Assembly (NCBI GenBank): GCA_021740025.1
Contig: JAIPAN010000074.1
Coordinates: 1-6,103, forward strand
Direction of reading: 5' to 3'
Length of the DNA stretch: 6,103 nt
Source of the DNA: Sphingobacteriaceae bacterium
GTDB taxonomy: Bacteria; Bacteroidota; Bacteroidia; Sphingobacteriales; Sphingobacteriaceae
The notes below the pieces were generated by a model. That model was not told where the DNA came from and did not search any database. It saw only the letters and a program-made list of their open reading frames with translations. Positions 5,405 to 6,103 of the stretch are shown piece after piece. A program made the translations under genes and the position numbers. Each line of letters begins with the position of its first letter. Position 1 is the first letter of the stretch.

Positions 5405-6103
5405 TTATCTAGGTGCTAAGCTCGATTGCAATTCTGAGATTTGTTTTTGAATTCTGCCGTTTAGCTGTTTTTGCCCTAGAGCCTCGGTGCTTTTAAGGGC
5501 CTCATTTAAAATAGAGAATCCCAATTGGATGTCGTTACCGGCTGCATTGGGCTTGTCTTTTTCTATGGCTATGAAATAGCGCAATTCGTCGCTAACATAA
5601 TCGCATACTTTTGTTATTAGAGTATTTGCTTTTTGGGTTTCGCCAGCTTTATACAGCAAGTCTGCGGTAAAATAGGTGCGTACTCCAAAGCTCATGTTGT
5701 ATAACTTTTCGGGTACTACTTCTCTGCATTTAGCTAATACCTTTTTAGCTTCGTTTATTTTTCCTTCTGCTAATAACTGCTCGGCTAAAATATTAAAGTT
5801 GTTGATGATAATGAGTATCATTCGGTTAGATTCTGTGTCGAGGTAGTTGGCATTTTTCATATTACCCCAACGAAATTTTGTCATCATGTTGGTGTACATG
5901 GTATTGGTGTTCAGCAATTCACTTTCGGCAGATGTAGTGCTTGGCTCTAATGGAAGCAACCGGTAGGCAAAACCTTCTTTGTATAAATATTTATCTAGCC
6001 CGGCATAATTATCAGAAGGTACGGTAATGGCAAAGTAAATGGGGCGTTTCCAATTATTATGCGCTAAGATGTCTAATAAACCTAAATTATCTTTTGTAAC
6101 GTA
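5405..6103 (-). CDS. DUF2723-family (TMEM260-like) membrane protein, C-terminal part only (partial)
   Basis: The frame is open from the right edge to the TAA at 5405-5407, giving 232 residues of a longer protein; its start is outside the window. The first visible residues include NNWKRPIYFAITV (16-28) and GLDKYLYKEGFAYRL (35-49). These are followed by YTNMMTKFRWGNMKN and NYLDTESNRM, the pattern I associate with the C-terminal soluble region of DUF2723 proteins, large multi-span proteins common in Bacteroidota. The family is related to eukaryotic TMEM260, an O-mannosyltransferase, so protein glycosylation is a possible role but unproven here. Next comes an alpha-helical TPR-like part with ILAEQLLAEGKINEAKKVLA and YFTADLLYKAGETQKANTLI, each with the small/large residue spacing of a TPR helix pair. 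The membrane spans and any active site lie outside the window. The gene converges on accA and shares its terminator. Confidence 0.82.
   Translation of the reverse strand, partial: YVTKDNLGLLDILAHNNWKRPIYFAITVPSDNYAGLDKYLYKEGFAYRLLPLEPSTTSAESELLNTNTMYTNMMTKFRWGNMKNANYLDTESNRMILIIINNFNILAEQLLAEGKINEAKKVLAKCREVVPEKLYNMSFGVRTYFTADLLYKAGETQKANTLITKVCDYVSDELRYFIAIEKDKPNAAGNDIQLGFSILNEALKSTEALGQKQLNGRIQKQISELQSSLAPR

Noticed and set aside
5957..5959. TTG as the start of a separate 184-residue gene
   Set aside because: The frame stays open to the right edge and the upstream residues (NNWKRPIYFA, GLDKYLYKEGFAYR) belong to the same family, so this is the interior of a larger gene.
1..6103. tRNA, rRNA, CRISPR array, insertion sequence, attachment site or riboswitch
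   Set aside because: Nearly all sequence is accounted for by protein genes. No repeated spacer pattern, terminal inverted repeats, transposase motifs or tRNA-like sequence was seen, and no gap is long enough for a typical riboswitch except at most the region 4252-4373, which shows no such fold by eye.

Overview
The window reads as an ordinary chromosomal stretch of a member of the Bacteroidota. The evidence is the moderately AT-rich sequence, start codons without Shine-Dalgarno sequences, an AccA of the Bacteroidota type, a gene of the DUF2723 membrane-protein family, and two hypothetical proteins that resemble families I associate with this phylum. No mobile element, CRISPR array, rRNA or tRNA was seen. 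Every gene is intact except the two cut by the window edges. Coding density is very high: the longest stretch without a gene is about 75 bases, or about 120 if the SIMPL gene starts at its internal Met pair.

Layout from left to right: (1) The 3' end of an N-carbamoylputrescine amidase gene (aguB) overlaps by one base with a complete agmatine deiminase gene (aguA). Together they encode agmatine to N-carbamoylputrescine to putrescine. (2) Convergent to aguA, with only five bases between the stops, is a minus-strand gene for a ferritin-like/VIT1 fusion, a predicted iron or manganese transporter of the MbfA type. (3) Upstream of it on the same strand is a tight three-gene minus-strand block in the transcription order SIMPL-domain protein, 206-residue cytosolic protein of unknown function, 200-residue probably secreted protein of unknown function. 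The ferritin-VIT1 gene follows 59 bases later and could be co-transcribed. (4) Divergent from this block is accA, the carboxyltransferase alpha subunit of acetyl-CoA carboxylase. (5) A strong bidirectional intrinsic terminator separates accA from a convergent minus-strand gene. (6) That last gene runs off the right edge and is the C-terminal part of a DUF2723-family protein.

The polyamine pair and AccA are housekeeping functions. The less understood part is the SIMPL/unknown/unknown block. Its two gene junctions share an identical nine-base stop-spacer-start arrangement, and all three reading frames are in the same phase. I see no clear new defence or mobile system. The points most worth a second look are this block, a Met replacing the usual Pro in a conserved AccA motif, and the small repeats in the divergent accA control region.
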